From Phymatolithon calcareum (lineage: Eukaryota; Rhodophyta; Florideophyceae; Hapalidiales), in the NCBI GenBank assembly GCA_977006965.1, contig OZ345356.1, forward strand, positions 806,001 through 870,000: a stretch of 64,000 bases of DNA, read 5' to 3'. Below, one piece after another: positions 61,977 to 64,000 of this stretch. Numbering within the stretch: position 1 is the stretch's first letter; each line of letters begins with the position of its first letter. The position numbers and the translations under genes are program-made. The notes beneath the pieces were generated by a model, which saw nothing but the letters and a program-made list of their open reading frames with translations, did no database searches and was not told the DNA's origin.

Positions 61977-62947
61977 TTAGCCAGTGCCCATATCGATGCT
62001 CTTATGGTCCTCTTCCGAACTGCCGTCGGCTTCTACCGTATCGTCACATATTTTGAAATTGTGCACAAGAGGAGAGTCAATGGATGCAACGATTTCAGCC
62101 TGACCTATCTCACAATCTGATTCGTCAAACGTCACGTCCCGAGACACAATCACCTTTCGCAAGTCTGGATCACACAGTTTATACTCTTTGGACGAAGTTG
62201 AATATCCCAGCATAACCGCTTCACGAGTCTGTTATTCAAGTTTCTTGACCTTCTTTTCTGGAATCAGGTACCAACCCTTGGTGTCAAACATACGCAAGTG
62301 TCCCAAGTCTGGAGCGGCACCCATCCAAATATGATGGGGGATCGAGCTAGAAGGAAGACTTCGCGACGTAACTCGATTGCGCACATATACATCGATTGCA
62401 AGTGCTTCAGCGCAGAACTTCTTCTCGATGCCTCTGTGATAAAGCACCGAGAGCACCAAGTTGAGAAGTGTGCGGTTCATGCGTTCAGCCATCCCATTTT
62501 GTTGCGGGGTATATGCTACTGTGAGCTGATGGTGGATACCGTGTTCTTCTAGGTAGGCTTTAAACGTGTTAGAGAGGTACTCGCCTCCGTTATCGGTCCG
62601 AATGTCTTTGCGTTTCGGTGCAGTCGAGAAGTCCTGTACATTACGATGCTTAAGTTTTCTACCTGTATGGGTTTAAGCGTACTTGTGGAACTTCTGAAAG
62701 CACTCGAAGCTCTCTGACTTTCTACGCATAGTGAATACTGTGGTCCACTTGGAGTGATCATCTATGAATGTAATGAAGTATTGAGAACCTCCAAGAGACG
62801 GAATATCAATAGGACGGAGAACATCGGAATGTACGAGATCGAGCACAGCTCTTGAACGGGAGGTACTGGACTTGGGTATTGGATCGCGATGGCCTTTTCC
62901 GGCAATACAACCATCACATATATGAGGGGACTGTTAGCTAGGAGCAA
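61977..62947 (-). pseudogene. Copia integrase, frame-broken
   Basis: Around 62870-62947 the minus strand reads a CDGCIAGKGHRDPIP-type Cys stretch. 62700-62870 carries HSDVLRPIDIPSLGGSQYF, the first Asp region. 62520-62640 holds DNGGEYLSNTFKAYLEEHG-like sequence (second Asp). 62492-62232 starts MAERMNRTLLNLVLSVLYH with the catalytic Glu. 62213-61977 is the C-terminal part ([20 protein letters not shown]). Three frames are used. Confidence 0.85.
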
Positions 62948-63344
62948 TGTTTACACCTTTGACCACCCCATGACGTGTCATGTCCGAAATACCAGAAGGG
63001 TGGACATGGGCGAGATGTTCATGTTCTTTTGTTCCCATTTTGATACTTGAAGACATTTCTGTGTACGAACAGAAGATCGATCGATCAAGCGTCATATTCG
63101 AAGTACTGCCCGAGTCGATGATCCATGACTTAGACTTTTCAGGAATGTCAGATGAGCGCACTTTGGCCATCAGGCATACAAAATCGGAATCTGTCATCAC
63201 ACGAACTGGTTCCGACTCGTCAGAAAGGAGTGCAGCTGGTTTTGCCTGGTTACCATTTCGATTTCTATACCAGTTAGGAGCAAGGTGAAGGAACTTGGTC
63301 CAGCACTTTAGATTTTCTGTCCCGGTGTATGTCAATGGTCGCAA
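62934..63344 (-). pseudogene. Copia protease and pre-integrase segment with internal deletion
   Basis: SWIIDSGSTSNMTLDRS carries the D-S-G active site. Shortly after, MGTKEHEHLAHVHPSGISD jumps to a pre-integrase-like motif (normally LWHxRLGH...) without the usual ~80-100 residues between. This suggests an in-frame internal deletion in this copy. Confidence 0.8.
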
Positions 63345-63998
63345 TAGTTACGAATGTGCTCTCCGTCACTTCTGGTAGTGAAACGTGCAGCAGTTTCAGC
63401 TTTCACTGTTGATGCTTCGACGTGCATTGACATGCGTTTTTCTTCCTGGATTAGTAGGCTCTTGACGACTTCGAGTGAGAATAACTCATCTTCATTTCCG
63501 AGTGCAACTAGTACACTGATCAGGCTGTCAAAGCATTCAGGAAGTCCATTGAACACAGCCATTGCTAATTCTTTGCCACCGATATCGACACCCATAGACT
63601 TTAGCGCGGATGCGAGTTGACGAATTCGGTCCGTATAGAGCAGTATTTTCTCGTCCTCGAGCATTGTAGCGGTGTAAAACTTGCGACGAGCGGCCAATTT
63701 GTTCAAAAGATTTCATGCTCGAAGATGCTGGCAATCGATGTCCACTTTTCTTTCGCCGTTTCCACATCTCGTACATGTTCGAGATGCTCATCCAATATTG
63801 AAAGACCTATAATTGCCTTACATTGTTGTCGCTTCGACGCCAGAGCTTGAAATCGTCAGAGTCCCGTATCGGCGGATAGTCCTCGATGAACTCATCAAGT
63901 TGCCGGAATGAAAGGACTAGCTGAATTTTATGTTTCCAAGCGTGGAAATTGGTCTCGTTGAGCTTTTCGACCTTCAGCGTTCCTTTTGAAGTATCCAT
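63332..63998 (-). pseudogene. Copia gag, frameshift and stop
   Basis: It starts MDTSKGTLKVEKLNETNFHA and WKHKIQLVLSFRQLDEFIED, typical of the Copia gag N-terminus. It changes frame near 63800 and continues KLAARRKFYTATMLEDEKIL, MGVDIGGKELAMAVFNGLPE and LIQEEKRMSMHVEA (UBN2-type gag region). A stop precedes NKLAARRK. The zinc-knuckle region was not clearly found. Confidence 0.85.
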
Positions 63999-64000
63999 AT

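Larger units (their letters stand above)
60231..64000 (-). mobile_element. Copia-type LTR retrotransposon, internal region, cut by the window end
   Basis: From right to left: gag, protease, integrase, RT, RNase H, 3' LTR. Integrase before RT is the Copia (Pseudoviridae) order. The element starts at the gag Met at 63998 and extends beyond the window. It is fragmented by frameshifts, and a piece between protease and integrase seems to be missing. Confidence 0.93.

Overview
The window is a eukaryotic, repeat-dominated stretch. It has no operons and no ribosome-binding sites. It does have TATA-type promoters, AATAAA-like 3' ends, and transposable elements of almost every eukaryotic class. I cannot name the organism. 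Intron-free genes among dense Gypsy, Copia, hAT, pogo and Crypton-like elements would fit a macroalga such as a florideophyte red alga, but that is inference.

Most of the sequence is non-LTR retrotransposon (LINE) material, sorted here into five families by 3' tail (sense strand). F1 ends TTTAATAAATTCAAAATTC. F2 ends GGCTTTTAAATAAACTT or a close variant. F3 ends GCTTTTAAAATAAATCAACA. F4 ends GGTAACTTTTAAATAAA plus CTT repeats. F5 ends CTTCTAAAATAAAAACTTAC. All are APE-endonuclease/RT elements, mostly 5'-truncated, and many have 8-14 bp target-site duplications (TSDs) that can be read directly.

Layout. 1-6.9 kb: a hAT transposase and its degenerate flanks. 6.9-9.4 kb: a tyrosine-recombinase remnant inside a perfect 63-bp inverted repeat, with palindromes and 116-bp tandem repeats. 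10-16.6 kb: a small gene of unknown family (family 1), then a ~400-bp inverted repeat whose left arm holds a LINE that itself holds a complete hAT element; a second recombinase fragment lies at 16.3 kb. 17.4-29.1 kb: an F4 LINE split by an unknown insert, a LINE, a Gypsy element (180-bp LTRs, carrying LINEs, a LINE inside a LINE, a SINE inside that, and a MITE) and a pogo-type transposon. 29.5-37.3 kb: a duplicated non-coding block, a near full-length F5 LINE, the second family-1 gene and three copies of its upstream module. 37.3-45.1 kb: F3, F4 and F2 LINEs. 45.1-48.2 kb: the only clear single-copy host gene, a secreted TIMP/netrin-like protein. 48.3-59.9 kb: LINE remnants plus two paralogous genes of a second unknown family (family 2). 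59.9-64 kb: a Copia element running off the right edge.

Very little here looks like ordinary host coding capacity: the TIMP-like gene, two family-1 genes, two family-2 genes and one low-complexity ORF. The nested insertions give a readable order of events, described in the findings.
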